From Micromonospora avicenniae (GTDB taxonomy: Bacteria; Actinomycetota; Actinomycetes; Mycobacteriales; Micromonosporaceae), in contig NZ_FTNF01000025.1 of NCBI RefSeq assembly GCF_900156065.1, positions 18,930 through 82,929 of the forward strand: a DNA stretch of 64,000 nt, in the 5' to 3' direction. The notes below the pieces were generated by a model, which had not been told where the DNA came from, did no database searches, and saw only the letters and a program-made list of their open reading frames with translations. The position numbers and the translations under genes were made by a program. This document shows, one piece after another, positions 9,014 through 18,712 of the stretch; the first letter of the stretch is position 1, and every line of letters begins with the position of its first letter.

Positions 9014-9901
9014 CTACAGCGAGTCGACGGCCGGCTTCAGCACATCGGAGCACCACTGGCGGAACGTGGTCGGGGTGCTGTTCTGTGCCGTACGTGCGAC
9101 GCCGTTGTCCAGGCCGTCGTTCTTGGCGAGAGCCATGTCGAGCAGGGCCTGGGCCATCGGCTCGGAGTAGCCGACCCGCGTCATGTTCGCCTTGTACACC
9201 TCGCCTGGGATCTGCTGGTAACGCACCGGTCGACTGAGCACGTCGGAGATGATCGCGGCCATCTCGTCGTAGGTGAGGTCCTGCGGGCCGAGCACCGGCA
9301 CCTCGTCGAACCCGGTCCAGGTGTCATCGCGTAGCAGCCGGGCGGCGACCGCGGCGATGTCCCGGGTGGCGACCATCGGTGCCGGCAGGTTCGGCAGATT
9401 CGGCCCGTAGAACACGCCCTCGGCCGCGATCGGGCCGGCCTGCCACAGCGTGTTGTCCATGAAGGACGGCATGGCCAGAGCCCGGTACGGCACACCGGTG
9501 TCGGCGATCAGGTCATCCATGGCCAGCGTCGCGGTGACGTGACCGGCGTGCCCGGCGACCGGAGTGCCCCGCCCCAAAGCCGAGATACCGACCACCCGTC
9601 CGACGCTCTGCGCCGTGAACGCTTCGAGCACCGGGCGCGTGAAGCCGGAGTACGCGGCGTCGACATCGTCCGCGCGCCGATCGGCCGCCACGAGCCAGAA
9701 GACGGCGTCGGCGCCGGCGAACGCCTCGGCCACGACGGCAGGGTCGCTGTGGGAGCCGTGCACGATTTCGACCCGCTCGGCTACGCCCGGCGCGAGCCGC
9801 GCCGGGTTCCGGACCACGACGCGGACCGACGCGTCGGTGTCGAGCAGATCCTGCACCAACCGACGGCCGATGTTGCCGGTCGGAGCGGTAACCACGATCA
9901 T
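9014..9901 (-). CDS. NmrA/SDR-type NAD(P)-binding oxidoreductase
   Basis: The 295-residue protein starts MIVVTAPTGNIGRRLV, a Rossmann strand with the GxxGxxG variant of the atypical SDR/NmrA family that includes QOR2-like quinone reductases. No Tyr-x3-Lys pair is evident, which is normal for NmrA relatives. The ATG at 9901 has the ribosome site gaggaaag at good spacing; a TTG four codons upstream is less likely. It is divergent from the LysR gene at 10002, a classic regulator-target pair. Confidence 0.85.
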   Translation of the reverse strand: MIVVTAPTGNIGRRLVQDLLDTDASVRVVVRNPARLAPGVAERVEIVHGSHSDPAVVAEAFAGADAVFWLVAADRRADDVDAAYSGFTRPVLEAFTAQSVGRVVGISALGRGTPVAGHAGHVTATLAMDDLIADTGVPYRALAMPSFMDNTLWQAGPIAAEGVFYGPNLPNLPAPMVATRDIAAVAARLLRDDTWTGFDEVPVLGPQDLTYDEMAAIISDVLSRPVRYQQIPGEVYKANMTRVGYSEPMAQALLDMALAKNDGLDNGVARTAQNSTPTTFRQWCSDVLKPAVDSL

Positions 9902-9913
9902 GTCTTTCCTCAA

Positions 9914-10003
9914 TTCGGTATCGAACTTGACGCGGTCCAGTGAACGCCGGTCAGGTGCTCGGCGGAAGGATCGCTTCCGTCCCGATTGATACCCTGGCGG
10001 TAT
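9914..10003. promoter_or_regulatory. divergent LysR operator region
   Basis: The 100-base gap between the two divergent genes has two palindromes that share GGTAT/ATACC: TTCG-gtat-CGAA at 9914-9925 and ATACC-N5-GGTAT at 9989-10003. The second covers the first bases of the LysR ATG, so bound regulator would block its own expression. Confidence 0.55.
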
Positions 10004-10892
10004 GAGTGGTCTGGAGACGCGGCAGCTGCGCTACTTCGTGGCGGTGGCCGAGGAGCGGCACTTCGGGCGGGCCGCCGAGCGGCTGGGCATGGCTCAGCCG
10101 CCACTGTCCCGTGCGATCCGCGACCTGGAGCGGCAGCTCGGCGTGCAGCTCCTGATCCGCACGACGCGCCAGGTCACGCTCACGTCGGCCGGGGAGACGC
10201 TGCTGGCCGACGCCCGGGTGGCACTGGATGCGGTCGCCGCGGCGGAACACCGGGCGCGTCACGCCGGGCGGCCGGTACCGACGCTGCGGCTGGCGTTGAA
10301 GGCAGACTACGACGCGGGCCTGCTGCCGAAGATCATTGACGCGTACCGGACCCTGCCGGTGGAGTTGCTTCTCGGTGGGCACGGCGAGCAGGTTCCGGCG
10401 CTGCGTGACGGGCGTGCCGACGTGGCGCTGCTGCCGACGCCGTTCGACGAGCGTGGACTGGACACGGAACCGCTGGTGACAGGCCCACGCCTGGTGGCGC
10501 TGGCGGCCGCCGACCCGCTGGCCGCGCGGACGACCGTACGCCTGGCCGACCTGGCCGGGCGGCGGCTTCCGGACGGCACGCCGGCCGAGACGGGCCGCAC
10601 GCAGCAGCCGCCTGCGAACTGGCGGAGCAGGCTGGACCTGTCGCAGATCTTCAACCTGGTCGAAGTCGGCAACATCGTCTGGTTCCTGCCGGACTGGGTG
10701 GCTCGGCGCTTCCCCCGCCCCAACATCGCCTATCGACCGGTGGATGGACTCGAGCCGACGACGCTTGCGGTTGCCTGGCCCGCCGAGTCGCGCTCACCTG
10801 CGGTGGCGGCCTTCGTGCGCACCGTCAAGGAGATCGCAGACACCAGCTTCGACGACGAATCGTCGGCCGCCGGTCAGCCCGCCGTCAGGTGA
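10002..10892 (+). CDS. LysR-family transcriptional regulator
   Basis: The 296 residues show the full LysR layout: winged helix-turn-helix at about 5-64 (HFGRAAERLGMAQPPLSRAI region), linker helix, and a periplasmic-binding-like co-inducer domain from about 90. It faces the NmrA oxidoreductase gene across a short operator-bearing gap and probably controls it in response to the compound that enzyme reduces. Confidence 0.92.
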   Translation: MSGLETRQLRYFVAVAEERHFGRAAERLGMAQPPLSRAIRDLERQLGVQLLIRTTRQVTLTSAGETLLADARVALDAVAAAEHRARHAGRPVPTLRLALKADYDAGLLPKIIDAYRTLPVELLLGGHGEQVPALRDGRADVALLPTPFDERGLDTEPLVTGPRLVALAAADPLAARTTVRLADLAGRRLPDGTPAETGRTQQPPANWRSRLDLSQIFNLVEVGNIVWFLPDWVARRFPRPNIAYRPVDGLEPTTLAVAWPAESRSPAVAAFVRTVKEIADTSFDDESSAAGQPAVR

Positions 10893-10907
10893 TGGCGCTA
10901 CCCGATT

Positions 10908-11405
10908 TCACCGGCGTCGGAGCAGCCCACGCTCGGCCATATAGGCTCGCAGCGTTTCTGCGTCCTCGGCGGACATCAAGCTGCGCGGAATCACGGTCGC
11001 CGGCATCCGGCCGACGTACACGATCCAGAAGTCGGGAGTGTCCCTCACCTGGGCGACCCCGTCCCAGGCGATACCGCCGGACTCCGAGCCGCTGCGCATC
11101 ATGATGTTGTCGTCGGTGATGTCGTAGGCACCCGCGACGGCGTAGCGGCTGGAGCGGCGCCGGGCGCGCGACCGCACCCACGGCGAGTACAGCATCGACA
11201 GCAGGCCACCCACGACCAGGGCCGTGCACAGCGGTACCACCCGGTCGCCCCACGCGAAGCCCCGCGAGACGGCGAAGAAGATCGCCCCGACCGCCGCCAG
11301 CACCGCGCCGATGTATCCGTACTTGCGCAGCCGGACACTGCTGAGCGCAGCGGCCACGCGGCCTGGGTAGGTGGGATCGGCCGGGACGTCAAAGCGGATG
11401 TGCAC
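10908..11405 (-). CDS. YcxB-like membrane protein
   Basis: The 165-residue protein has a short beta N-terminus, two membrane segments (about 32-48 and 55-72) and a C-terminal soluble domain with the WxxVxxxRDTPDFWIVYV pattern of the YcxB-like C-terminal family. The function of that family is unknown. The start is a GTG; the ribosome site is weak. It lies tail to tail with the LysR gene. Confidence 0.75.
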   Translation of the reverse strand: MHIRFDVPADPTYPGRVAAALSSVRLRKYGYIGAVLAAVGAIFFAVSRGFAWGDRVVPLCTALVVGGLLSMLYSPWVRSRARRRSSRYAVAGAYDITDDNIMMRSGSESGGIAWDGVAQVRDTPDFWIVYVGRMPATVIPRSLMSAEDAETLRAYMAERGLLRRR

Positions 11406-11568
11406 GCCAGAACGATAGTGCCCCCCACCCGCTTCGGTGCGGTGCGCGGGTGCGGCTGCTCGGACACGATTCCCTTCGTGGTATCTGGCCGGCGAGCACC
11501 ACCGGCGGAGGCGGCGGACGACTTAGCGTCAGGAAGGACCTGCCGAGCCGCGAGAACGGGAGCGGATC

Positions 11569-12285
11569 GTGGACAGACACCGCCGCGACAGCCCGGTGCA
11601 GCCGCCTGGGGAGTCGACCGGTCTCTGGCACCAGGGGCTGAACCTCGGCGCCAAGGTCATGCAGGAGACGACGCCGCTGAAGGGCTTCGACGCGTACGTC
11701 GTCGGTTTCCATCCGGCGAAGGACGACCCGTCGATGCAGATGGAGGCGCACCACTACTGCCGTCAGGTCAACGACGACTTCCTGCAGTGCGTGCTTTTCG
11801 ACGGCAACACCGCCGAGGCGAACCTCATCGGTGTCGAGTACATCGTCTCCGAGCGGCTGTACGGGACGCTACCCGAGGGTGAACGCCACTACTGGCACCC
11901 GCACAACTTCGAGGTGCTCGGCGGTTCCCTGATCGCGCCGGGCCTGCCGGAGCCGGCCGAGCGGGCGTTCATGGCGATGCTGATGAACAGCTATGGGAAG
12001 ACCTGGCACACCTGGCACACCGGCCGGCTCGATACCGGTCCGGGTGACCCGCTACCGATGGGTGACCCGATGCTGATGTGGTCGTTCAACCGCGACGGGC
12101 AGTGCGACCCGGCCCTGGAACAGCACCGTAACGAGGCCATGGGAGTCGACCGCATGGAGAAACGCTCCTCGCGCTCCGGACTGGTGGACCGCGCTCACCC
12201 GCAGGACGGGGTGGCGCTGCTCGACCGCGCCTTCCCGGACGGCACCCCCCTCGCCGGAGCGGTGGACCGCTCCGAGACCACCTGA
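11569..12285 (+). CDS. DUF1264 (OBAP-like) protein
   Basis: The 238-residue protein matches DUF1264, the family of plant oil-body-associated proteins and bacterial homologues: MEAHHYCRQVNDDFLQCVLF, the IGVEYIVSE segment, the YWHPHNFEV segment and YGKTWHTWHT all fit. The conserved His and Cys residues are present. The family role is unknown; in bacteria it is soluble. The start is the GTG at 11569 with gggag at good spacing. Confidence 0.85.
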   Translation: MDRHRRDSPVQPPGESTGLWHQGLNLGAKVMQETTPLKGFDAYVVGFHPAKDDPSMQMEAHHYCRQVNDDFLQCVLFDGNTAEANLIGVEYIVSERLYGTLPEGERHYWHPHNFEVLGGSLIAPGLPEPAERAFMAMLMNSYGKTWHTWHTGRLDTGPGDPLPMGDPMLMWSFNRDGQCDPALEQHRNEAMGVDRMEKRSSRSGLVDRAHPQDGVALLDRAFPDGTPLAGAVDRSETT

Positions 12286-12341
12286 CCGGCAGGACCTTGC
12301 GGCTCAGACAGGCGTGGCCGGTCGAAGGGGACACGGCCTGA

Positions 12342-13409
12342 TCACGTTTCGATCCTGGGCGGGCGGGTGGTGCTCTGCCGTACGACCAGCTTCGGAACGA
12401 CCAGCGGCAAGGCCTGCGGCTCGGTTCCGTTGATCGCCTGGGTGACGGCCGTGATCGCGCGACGGCCGACTGCGGCGAAGTCCTGTTGGATGGTGGTCAA
12501 CGGCGGAACGAGGTACGCCGCTTCTGGGACGTCGTCGAATCCGGCGAGGGAGATGTCCTGCGGCACCCGTCGACCGCGCTCGTGCAGCGCCCGGAGCACG
12601 CCGATCGCCATCTGGTCGTTGGCGGCGAACACCGCGGTGGTCCCGCGCATCTCGCAGATCCGCAGCCCGGCGACATAGCCGCTGTGGGCGCTCCAGTCAC
12701 CCTGAACCGGCTCGGGCGGGCGGAGGCCCGCTCCGGTCATCGCCCGGCGCCAGCCTTCGATGCGGGCGCGGGCCTCCGCCCAGTTGAGCGGGCCGCTCAC
12801 CTGCACGATCTCGCGGTGCCCGAGCTGGAGGAGGTGTTCGGTGGCCATCCGAGCGCCGAGCACCTGGTCGACGCCGACGGTGACGTTGGCCCTGGACAAG
12901 TCGCCCTCCACGACGACGAAGGGAACGCTGGTGCGGGTCATGCGCACCACGTCGAGAGCCTCGTCGTTGCCGGCGATCATCACGACGCCCTCCACCCCGA
13001 CGCGCATCAGGTGTTCGGTGGCGTCGATGAGGGCGTGCAGCGTCACCTCCGAGAGGCTCACGGAGGTGGCGAAGTATCCGGCGGCGCGGGCGGCATCCTC
13101 GACGCTCCGGTGGATGCTCGTCGGACCGAACAGCGTCCTGGCCGTGCCGATGATGCCGATCATTCCGGAGCGTCCACGGACCAGCGCCCGGGCGGCGATG
13201 TTGGGGCGGTAGCCGAGCCGCTCGATGGCCTCGAGGACCCGCTGCCGCGTCTCCTGCCGGATACCGGCCGCGCCGTTGATGACCCGCGACACCGTCTGGT
13301 GCGACACGCCCGCGAGTCGAGCGACGTCGGCCATGACCGGCGGCCGAGCGGTCGCCGCCGTGACTGCCGCCGTACGAAACTCGCCCTGGCGGGCCGTCCG
13401 TTCTCCCAT
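12342..13409 (-). CDS. LacI-family regulator with lac-type recognition helix
   Basis: The 355-residue protein has the LacI helix-turn-helix (about 25-55), hinge helix and a sugar-binding effector domain. The recognition helix reads VSHQTVSRVING; E. coli LacI reads VSYQTVSRVVNQ, and the second and sixth helix positions (Gln, Arg) that read the lac operator are kept. It is the last gene of a run with a sugar ABC importer and a sugar-acid dehydratase, so it probably senses a pentose or its acid. The N-terminal 24 residues are an extra tail. A gaggaa site precedes the ATG. Confidence 0.92.
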   Translation of the reverse strand: MGERTARQGEFRTAAVTAATARPPVMADVARLAGVSHQTVSRVINGAAGIRQETRQRVLEAIERLGYRPNIAARALVRGRSGMIGIIGTARTLFGPTSIHRSVEDAARAAGYFATSVSLSEVTLHALIDATEHLMRVGVEGVVMIAGNDEALDVVRMTRTSVPFVVVEGDLSRANVTVGVDQVLGARMATEHLLQLGHREIVQVSGPLNWAEARARIEGWRRAMTGAGLRPPEPVQGDWSAHSGYVAGLRICEMRGTTAVFAANDQMAIGVLRALHERGRRVPQDISLAGFDDVPEAAYLVPPLTTIQQDFAAVGRRAITAVTQAINGTEPQALPLVVPKLVVRQSTTRPPRIET

Positions 13410-13448
13410 GGGATCAGTTCCTCGTGGGCCTCGTCAGTTCCGCGGTGG

Positions 13449-15176
13449 TCAGTGTGAGTGACGGGGCACGGCGCTGCCGCTGCCGCCGACGAGGAAGTCG
13501 AGGTCAGCGCCTCGGTCGGCCTGCAGGACATGCTCGCTGTACAGCCGTACCCATCCCCGGTCGGCGACCGGTGGTGGTGACTGCCAGGCGGAGCGGCGTC
13601 GGGCGAGTTCCGCGTCGTCGACCAGCAGGTCCAGGCACCGGGCTGGAACGTCGACCCGGACCTGGTCGCCGGTGCGCACGAGCGCGAGCGGGCCGCCCAC
13701 CGCCGCCTCCGGGGCCACGTGCAGGATGCAGGTTCCGTACCCGGTGCCGCTCATCCGCGCGTCGGAGATCCGCACCATGTCGGTGACACCCTCGGCGAGC
13801 AGCCGCCGGGGCATGGGCACGTTACCCACCTCGGGAAAGCCGGGGTAGCCGCGTGGTCCGGCGTTTCGTACGACGATCACCGTGTCGGGGGTGACGTCGA
13901 GCTCGGGATCGTCGGCTGCGACGACGTAGTCTTCGATCCGGTCGAAGACGAGCGCCGGTCCGGTGTGCTTGAGCAGGTGGGCGGAGGCGGCGGAGACCTT
14001 CAGCACAGCTCCGGACGGTGCGAGCGACCCGCGCAGCACCACGGTGCCGGAGCCGGCGGGTTGGACCGGCTCGGTCATGGTGCCGATGACCTCGCGGTTC
14101 CAGCACTGGGCGCCGCTGATGTTCTGGGCCACGCTTTCCCCACTGACCGTGATGTGGTCCAGGTGGAGCAATGAACCGATCTCCTTCATCACCGCGGGAA
14201 CGCCGCCCGCGTAGGCGAAGTCCTCCATCAGGTACGTCCCGGACGGCATCAGGTTGACGAGCATGGGCACGTCCGCGGTGAGGGTGTCGAAATCGTCCAG
14301 CGACAGCGGGACGCCGAGGCGTCCGGCGATCGCGAGCAGGTGTACGACGGCGTTGGTGGAACCGCCGATCGCGGCGTTGACCCGGATCGCGTTCTCGAAC
14401 GCCTGCCGGGTGAGCACGGTGGACAGGCGTTGGTCCTGCCCGACCATGGCGACGATCCGGCGTCCGGCGGCGTGCGCGAGCGCGTACCTCCGGGAGTCGA
14501 CCGCCGGCACGGCGGCGGCCCCCGGCAGTTGCACGCCGAGCGCCTCGGTCACGCAGGCCATCGTGGAGGCGGTGCCCATGGTCATGCAGTGACCCCGGCT
14601 GCGGGACATGCCGACCTCCGCCTCGGCGCAGTCGGCCGCGGTCATCCGGCCGGCCCGCATCTCCTCGGTGAAGCGCCAGACGACCGTGCCGGAGCCGATG
14701 TCCTGGCCGCGGAACTTGCCGTTGAGCATCGGACCACCGGTGATCATCAGGGTCGGCAGGTCGACGCTCGCCGCGCCCATCAGCAGGCCGGGAGTCGTCT
14801 TGTCACAACCGGAGAGCAGGATCACCCCGTCGAGCGGGTTGGCGCGGACCGACTCCTCCAACTCCATCGCCAGCAGGTTGCGGTAGAGCATGGTCGTCGG
14901 CCGCATGAGGGGCTCGCCCAGGCTCATCGCCGGGAACTCCAGCGGCAGGCCCCCGCTCTCCCATACACCCCGCTTCACCGATTCCGCCAGGTCTCGCAGG
15001 TGGGCGTTGCAGGGTGTCAGCTCGGACCAGGTGGTGGCGATGCCGATCACCGGGCGACCGTCGAAGACGTCGTCGGCGAACCCCTGGTTGCGCATCCAGG
15101 ATCGATGGATGAACCCGTTGCGGCCCTCCGCGCCGAACCATTGCCCGCTGCGCAGCGGTCGATCGGTGGTCGTCAT
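13449..15176 (-). CDS. IlvD/Edd-family sugar-acid dehydratase (arabinonate/xylonate type)
   Basis: The 575-residue protein is an iron-sulfur dehydratase. Three cysteines that hold the cluster are visible: ELTPCN (Cys56), SGCDKTTPG (Cys124) and SRGHCMTM (Cys197). Length and motif set fit the pentonate branch (L-arabinonate or D-xylonate dehydratase) better than IlvD itself. It would turn a pentonate into 2-keto-3-deoxypentonate. The ATG at 15176 has ggagg seven bases upstream; the GTG at 15182 lies too close to that site. The gene follows the permease genes of a sugar importer and precedes the LacI gene, which fits a pentose pathway. Which pentonate it uses cannot be settled by eye. Confidence 0.88.
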   Translation of the reverse strand: MTTTDRPLRSGQWFGAEGRNGFIHRSWMRNQGFADDVFDGRPVIGIATTWSELTPCNAHLRDLAESVKRGVWESGGLPLEFPAMSLGEPLMRPTTMLYRNLLAMELEESVRANPLDGVILLSGCDKTTPGLLMGAASVDLPTLMITGGPMLNGKFRGQDIGSGTVVWRFTEEMRAGRMTAADCAEAEVGMSRSRGHCMTMGTASTMACVTEALGVQLPGAAAVPAVDSRRYALAHAAGRRIVAMVGQDQRLSTVLTRQAFENAIRVNAAIGGSTNAVVHLLAIAGRLGVPLSLDDFDTLTADVPMLVNLMPSGTYLMEDFAYAGGVPAVMKEIGSLLHLDHITVSGESVAQNISGAQCWNREVIGTMTEPVQPAGSGTVVLRGSLAPSGAVLKVSAASAHLLKHTGPALVFDRIEDYVVAADDPELDVTPDTVIVVRNAGPRGYPGFPEVGNVPMPRRLLAEGVTDMVRISDARMSGTGYGTCILHVAPEAAVGGPLALVRTGDQVRVDVPARCLDLLVDDAELARRRSAWQSPPPVADRGWVRLYSEHVLQADRGADLDFLVGGSGSAVPRHSH

Positions 15177-15255
15177 CAGCACGCCTCCGTGATCTGAGCG
15201 GCCGCGGGGGTACGCGGCGATCGAAGTGTTTGATCGGCTGGTGGCACCGTGCGGC

Positions 15256-16140
15256 CTATCTGAGGCCGCCGACCGACAGACCGCCGCGCCAGTGCCGTTG
15301 CAGGCTGAAGAACGCGACGATGAGCGGAATCACCGAGACGAGCGACCCCAGGATGATGAGGCTCCAGAGGGACGTGCTGCCCGAGTTGTTCGCCGAGGCG
15401 ATGCCCTGCCAGAGGCCGAGGCCGACGGTGACCGGGAAGAGGCGGTTGTCGGAGAGCATGGCCAGCGGCAGGAAGTAGTTGTTCCAGGAGGCCACGGCCG
15501 ACAGGAGCAGCACTGTGACGACGGCGGGTCGCATCATCGGCAGGGCGATCTGGAGGAAGGTTCGCAGCTCTCCCGCGCCGTCGACCCGTGCCGCGTCGAG
15601 GAGTTCGTCGGGGACCGCGTCGCGGGCGTACACGTGCATCAGGTAGACGCCGAACGGGTTGAGCAGCGACGGGAGGATGACCGCCCAGATCGTGTTCGTC
15701 ATGCCGAGCCGAGAGAACATGATGAAGGTCGGGATGACCAGTGCGGTGGCGGGCACCATCAACGCGCCGAGCACGACGGCGAAGCTGAAACGCCGGGCGG
15801 CGAAACGGTACTTGGCGAACCCGTAGCCGGCCATGACCGCCAGGACGGTGGCGCCGATCCCGCCGGCGATGGCGTACAGCGTGGAGTTGAGGATCCACCG
15901 GAGGTAGATGCCACCGTCGTAGGTGAACAACTGCTCGAGGTTCCCGAGGTAGTCGATCCGGTCGGTGAACCACAGGGTGTTTCCGCCGCCGAACAGGCCC
16001 GGCGCGTCCTTGGAGCTGTTGACGATGATCCACCAGAACGGCACGAGGAAATAGATCACCAGGAAGCCGAGGAGGATCTGCAGCGGGAGGTAGCGTTGCG
16101 GTCGGCGGGAGCCTGCGCGGACGCTGGTGCGGTCGGCCAT
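15256..16140 (-). CDS. sugar ABC transporter permease, MalG type
   Basis: The 294-residue protein has six membrane segments and the cytosolic EAA loop (DAARVDGAGELRTFLQIALP region) that docks with the ATPase. It would form the channel with the neighbouring MalF-type protein. The ATG overlaps the stop of that gene by one base (TGATG), so translation is coupled. No ATPase gene is present in the operon; a shared MsiK-type ATPase elsewhere is the usual solution in actinomycetes. Confidence 0.93.
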   Translation of the reverse strand: MADRTSVRAGSRRPQRYLPLQILLGFLVIYFLVPFWWIIVNSSKDAPGLFGGGNTLWFTDRIDYLGNLEQLFTYDGGIYLRWILNSTLYAIAGGIGATVLAVMAGYGFAKYRFAARRFSFAVVLGALMVPATALVIPTFIMFSRLGMTNTIWAVILPSLLNPFGVYLMHVYARDAVPDELLDAARVDGAGELRTFLQIALPMMRPAVVTVLLLSAVASWNNYFLPLAMLSDNRLFPVTVGLGLWQGIASANNSGSTSLWSLIILGSLVSVIPLIVAFFSLQRHWRGGLSVGGLR

Positions 16141-17081
16141 CAGAGGAAGCTCCTCCGCTTGCGGGTGAAGAACAGGAATGCGTACACGCAGATGAACACG
16201 ACTCCGCCGAGGGCGAACGAGATCGCCGAGCCGTAGTTGAAGTTGGCCAGCCCGAACGCCTGCTGGTACGCGTACATATTGGGGGTGAAGTCCGTCCCGA
16301 TCGTGCCCGCGGCGAGGTAGCGCAGGATCTGCGGTTCGTTGAAGAACTGCAGGGTGCCGATGAGCGAGAAGACCAGGATCAGGATCAGCGCAGGGGCGAT
16401 CAGCGGAATTTTGATCCGGGTCGCGATCTGCCATCGCCCGGCACCGTCCATCCGGGCGGCCTCGTAGAGCGTCGGGTCGATGCCCTGCAACGCCGAGTAC
16501 AGGATGATCATGTAATAGCCGGCCCACTGCCAGGTGACCACGTTGAGCAGACCGTAGAAGATCAGGTTACTGCCCAGGAAGTCGGGCGCGGTGGTGCCGA
16601 ACAACCCGAAGATGTCGGTCAACGGACCGAAGCCCTTGCTGTAGAGGAAGCCCCACATCACGGCCCCGATGACGGTGGGGATCGCGTACGGCAGGAAGAT
16701 CATCAGGCGGGAGAAGCGCGCGAACAGCGTGGTCACCGCGTCCAGGATGAGGGCCATCGCGAGCGCGAGGGCGATCTGCACCGGGATGGAGACCAGCGAG
16801 AAGCGGATGACGAACCACGCCCCGGACAGGAAGCTCGGGTCGGTGAACGCCTTCACGTAGTTGTCGAACAGGACGAAGCTGGTGCCGCCGATCAGCTTCT
16901 TCTGAAAGAGGCTGAGATACAGCGCGTACCCCAGCGGGGCGATGAGGAACGCCAGGAACACGATCCCGAACGGCCCGACGAAGAACCACCCCATCAGGTG
17001 TTCACGGAGGTGCACCTTGCCACGGATCTTGCGCGTCTCGGGTTGGGTACGCGGCTCGCGCTGCTCGGTCAGGACTGTCAT
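16140..17081 (-). CDS. sugar ABC transporter permease, MalF type
   Basis: The 313-residue protein has about six membrane segments after a cytosolic N-terminus and the EAA loop YEAARMDGAGRWQIATRIKI. The ATG at 17081 is the first start after the hairpin that follows the binding-protein gene. The frame stays open far upstream, but that part is the shifted copy of the binding-protein gene and is not coding. It works with the MalG-type partner and the lipoprotein at 17156. Confidence 0.93.
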   Translation of the reverse strand: MTVLTEQREPRTQPETRKIRGKVHLREHLMGWFFVGPFGIVFLAFLIAPLGYALYLSLFQKKLIGGTSFVLFDNYVKAFTDPSFLSGAWFVIRFSLVSIPVQIALALAMALILDAVTTLFARFSRLMIFLPYAIPTVIGAVMWGFLYSKGFGPLTDIFGLFGTTAPDFLGSNLIFYGLLNVVTWQWAGYYMIILYSALQGIDPTLYEAARMDGAGRWQIATRIKIPLIAPALILILVFSLIGTLQFFNEPQILRYLAAGTIGTDFTPNMYAYQQAFGLANFNYGSAISFALGGVVFICVYAFLFFTRKRRSFL

Positions 17082-17116
17082 TTGTGGTCTCCGGGACGTG
17101 GACGCCGAGGGGTCGG

Positions 17117-17149
17117 GGGTGGGCCGCCCGCTGACGGCACGGCCCACCC
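17117..17149. terminator. intercistronic hairpin after the binding-protein gene
   Basis: GGGTGGGCCG-N13-CGGCCCACCC lies between the binding-protein stop and the permease start. Such hairpins protect the upstream message or stop part of transcription, which lets the binding protein be made in excess. Confidence 0.65.
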
Positions 17150-17155
17150 GTCCGG

Positions 17156-18505
17156 TCACTGAACGGTGAAGCCTTGCTCCTTGGCGTACTTCGCCACGTC
17201 CTCCTGAATCCGGTCGGCCGCCTGCGATCCCGTGATGGAACCCTTGATGACCTCGCTGACCTGCTTCTCCATGGCGTCTAGGTAGTACTGGCCGAAGGGG
17301 GCGTACTGGACGCCCTTGTAGGCGTCCGCGGCGGGAACGTAGACCTCCTTGTTCGCCTGCTGGCCGTCGAAGAACGCCACCTTCAGGTCGATGAACGCGG
17401 GATCCTTGAGCGCCGTGAGGTTCAGCGGGAAGATGATCTGGTTGGTCCAGCCGTCGGTGAGCGACTCCTTGTCGGCGTAGAGCCCGTAGGCGGCCTTCGC
17501 CGCCAGCTCCGGCTTCTTGGACTGCTTGGTCACCGAGAACGCCGACCCGCCCCAGTTCACCTGCACCGGGTTGGCCGGGTCCCACTGGGGCAGCGGCGCC
17601 ACCGCGAACTTGCCGGTGTCCTGGCCCTTGCCGACGCCCGCGCCGGTGAGGTAGCCGGGCGCCCACGCCGCCGAGATGTACGTCGCGTAGTTGCCGTTGA
17701 TCACGCCGGAGATGTATTCCGGGGTGAACTGGTTCTGCGTCCCGACCAGCCCCTTCTTGACGAGGCCACCCCAGTAGTCCAGCACGTCCTTGGACGCCTG
17801 GTCGTTGAGCTTGACGCCGATCGAGTTCGGCTGTGCCGGATCGAAGGCGAAGGGGGTGGCGCCCTTCTGGATCTGCAGCGCCATCATCACCGCCGGGACG
17901 TTCGCGCCGAGGTCCCCGAAGAGCGGACCGCCGGCGTCCTTCACCTTCTGCGCTGCCTGCTCGTACTCGGCCCAGGTCTTCGGCGGGGTGATCTTGTACT
18001 TGTCGAAGATGTCCTTCCGGTAGATCATGCCCATCGGGCCACCGTCGACCGGGACGCCGTAGACCGCGTCGCCGACCGACACGTCCTTCCAGGCGCCCTC
18101 GCTGTAGTTGGCCTTGACCGCGTCGAAGCCGTACTGCTTGATGTCGACGAGCGCGCCCTGGATCTGGAAGGTCGGGATCCGGTCCGCCTCGATCATGATC
18201 ACGTCGGGCGCACCGGTGCCCGCCGAGATGGCCGTCTGGAACTTGTCGTACTCGTCGCCGCCCTGCCCGACATTGGTCCAGCAGACCTGCACCTCGTCGT
18301 TCAACTTGTTGAAGTTGTCGACGACGAGCTGCATGTTGGGATACCAGCCCCACATCGTCACGGCCGGCAGGTCCTTCTTGGTGATCGTGTTCGTGCAGTT
18401 GCTCGCGTCGCTTCCGCCACCGCCCCCACCCCCGTCGGAGCAGGCGGCGAGGCCGGCGCCGGCCGCGAGCATGGCTACCGTGGCGAGAATCTGTTTCCTC
18501 TTCAT
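17156..18505 (-). CDS. sugar ABC transporter substrate-binding lipoprotein
   Basis: The 449-residue protein begins with a lipoprotein signal ending in LAAC (Cys22), then a low-complexity Gly tract, and an extracellular solute-binding family 1 domain typical of oligosaccharide importers. Trp and Tyr residues that stack on sugars are frequent (for example WGWYPNM). The ATG at 18505 has a gaaggga ribosome site. It is the first transport gene of the operon and is followed by both permeases. Xylo- or arabino-oligosaccharides are the likely cargo from context. Confidence 0.92.
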   Translation of the reverse strand: MKRKQILATVAMLAAGAGLAACSDGGGGGGGSDASNCTNTITKKDLPAVTMWGWYPNMQLVVDNFNKLNDEVQVCWTNVGQGGDEYDKFQTAISAGTGAPDVIMIEADRIPTFQIQGALVDIKQYGFDAVKANYSEGAWKDVSVGDAVYGVPVDGGPMGMIYRKDIFDKYKITPPKTWAEYEQAAQKVKDAGGPLFGDLGANVPAVMMALQIQKGATPFAFDPAQPNSIGVKLNDQASKDVLDYWGGLVKKGLVGTQNQFTPEYISGVINGNYATYISAAWAPGYLTGAGVGKGQDTGKFAVAPLPQWDPANPVQVNWGGSAFSVTKQSKKPELAAKAAYGLYADKESLTDGWTNQIIFPLNLTALKDPAFIDLKVAFFDGQQANKEVYVPAADAYKGVQYAPFGQYYLDAMEKQVSEVIKGSITGSQAADRIQEDVAKYAKEQGFTVQ

Positions 18506-18712
18506 TGACGTGATTCCCTTCGGGGGATCGGGGGGATGCGCGACGTCCACGCGCCGTCGTGTGGGGCTGGCGATCGACCGGGGACAGGCAGGGGGCGGCT
18601 GCCCCCGGCCCGTCCCGCACGCCGATCCTCTTCGCGGAACACGCCCATGCCTGGCGGGTGCCACCGGGCGCAGGAAGCGTCCGGCTCCCGGTGGCGTCGC
18701 CCGCACGGGCTC

